The notes beneath the pieces were generated by a model. The model searched no databases, was not told the DNA's origin, and saw only the letters and a program-made list of their open reading frames with translations. Position numbers and translations under genes: made by a program. This document shows, in pieces, positions 63,601 to 64,000 of a stretch of 64,000 bases of DNA. Position 1 is the stretch's first letter; each line of letters opens with the position of its first letter. Source of the DNA: Adineta ricciae (Eukaryota > Rotifera > Eurotatoria > Adinetida > Adinetidae); contig CAJNOJ010000012.1 of assembly GCA_905250025.1 (NCBI GenBank), positions 1 through 64,000 of the forward strand, written 5' to 3'.

Positions 63601-64000
63601 ACCTTTTTTTAGGAAGACAAACAAAAGAATACATGTTTGTTTCGCTTTTTTATTTTACCTTGTCAATTCATCGCGAAGATTTTGCGGATCGGAGGTATAA
63701 AATTTCACACGAAAGCGAAATGTATATGGTGGACCAACTACAAATCAGAACAATGAACTTGTTGTCATCCCATTCGAAAATGTACTCGTACCTTTACATT
63801 GTTTTTTTATCGATTTGGTCGGATCAAGCCATTGCTAGGTTACACACAAGGTTAACATATAAGCATACCGATCCTAATGGCACTTACTTTGACATTATGT
63901 GTGTCAATGAACTGAAGTCCAAAATAATCAGGTTCAACAAGTTTTCGATGAGCGATGATTTTCTCGTAGAGATTTTTACCGAGAGCTTTTCGCTAAAAAA
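60609..64000 (-). CDS. EPB41L5: FERM-domain protein EPB41L5/Yurt-like, 5' end outside window
   Basis: Membrane-cytoskeleton adaptor of the Yurt/EPB41L5 group, which limits apical Crumbs activity in epithelia. The 5' end lies beyond 64000. FERM F1 is seen in [21 protein letters not shown]2 in [17 protein letters not shown] and [17 protein letters not shown], and F3 in [30 protein letters not shown] and [20 protein letters not shown]. The FERM-adjacent motif [18 protein letters not shown] is diagnostic of EPB41L5. A coiled segment ([20 protein letters not shown]) and a disordered tail follow, with [12 protein letters not shown] (about 61790-61850), an SH3-ligand-type Pro motif. The C-terminus is TTEL, a class I PDZ-ligand form. 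About 13 short introns; the tail exon joins (60800-62450) are less certain than the FERM part. Confidence 0.85.

Overview
The window is animal nuclear DNA. It is AT-rich and gene-dense, with about 26 protein-coding loci in 64 kb. Genes are split by very short GT-AG introns, mostly about 45-70 nt. Orthologues of metazoan families are unmistakable: polycystin-2, an EAG-type potassium channel, a TLF/TBPL1 factor, TACC, a five-Ig Kirrel/SYG-1-like receptor, EPB41L5/Yurt, Rab3 and Rab11. Two intronless genes look foreign in an animal: a fungal-type GT15 mannosyltransferase and a bacterial-type nucleotidyltransferase. Tiny introns plus foreign-looking genes suggest a bdelloid rotifer (Rotaria or Adineta type); this is inference, not proof.

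Layout. 0.2-8.4 kb, minus strand: KMT5B/C (Suv4-20) methyltransferase, a 49-aa secreted-peptide ORF, RPS27, FAM135-like lipase. 9-19.6 kb, plus strand: TDRD3-like Tudor protein, TACC, SPCS3, the GT15 enzyme, and an orphan with a PP1-docking motif. 19.7-21.9 kb, minus: two small single-pass membrane proteins. 22.5-24.2 kb, plus: TMEM39. 24.3-27 kb, minus: the Ig receptor. 28.7-29.6 kb, plus: the nucleotidyltransferase. 29.6-32 kb has no recognisable gene and precedes the EAG channel (32-37.8 kb, plus). 38.3-41.3 kb, minus: PKD2. 42.2-43.1 kb, plus: RAB11. 43.7-50.8 kb, minus: an orphan, a Gln-rich protein with a duplicated motif, mitoribosomal mS38 and TBPL1. 51.5-52.9 kb, minus: a cytochrome P450 pseudogene. 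54.6-55.4 kb, plus: a secreted or GPI-anchored orphan. 56-57.4 kb, minus: RNASEH2A. 58.4-59.7 kb, minus: RAB3. 60.6-64 kb, minus: the 3' part of EPB41L5/Yurt, running off the right edge.

No operon-like pathway links the genes; most are housekeeping, membrane-signalling or trafficking genes. The most striking observation is in RAB3. It has two tandem versions of the exon encoding the NKCD nucleotide-binding segment. Each is exactly 125 nt with identical splice phases and about half identical in protein, so they look like mutually exclusive alternative exons. Other points of interest are an Asp-to-Ser change in the PKD2 selectivity filter, a GT15 enzyme lacking a conserved Glu, a PIP-box-like tail on RNASEH2A, and a P450 relic with internal stops and no heme cysteine. 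Exon boundaries were read by eye from splice motifs and frame continuity. CDS coordinates are outer limits from start to stop and include introns.
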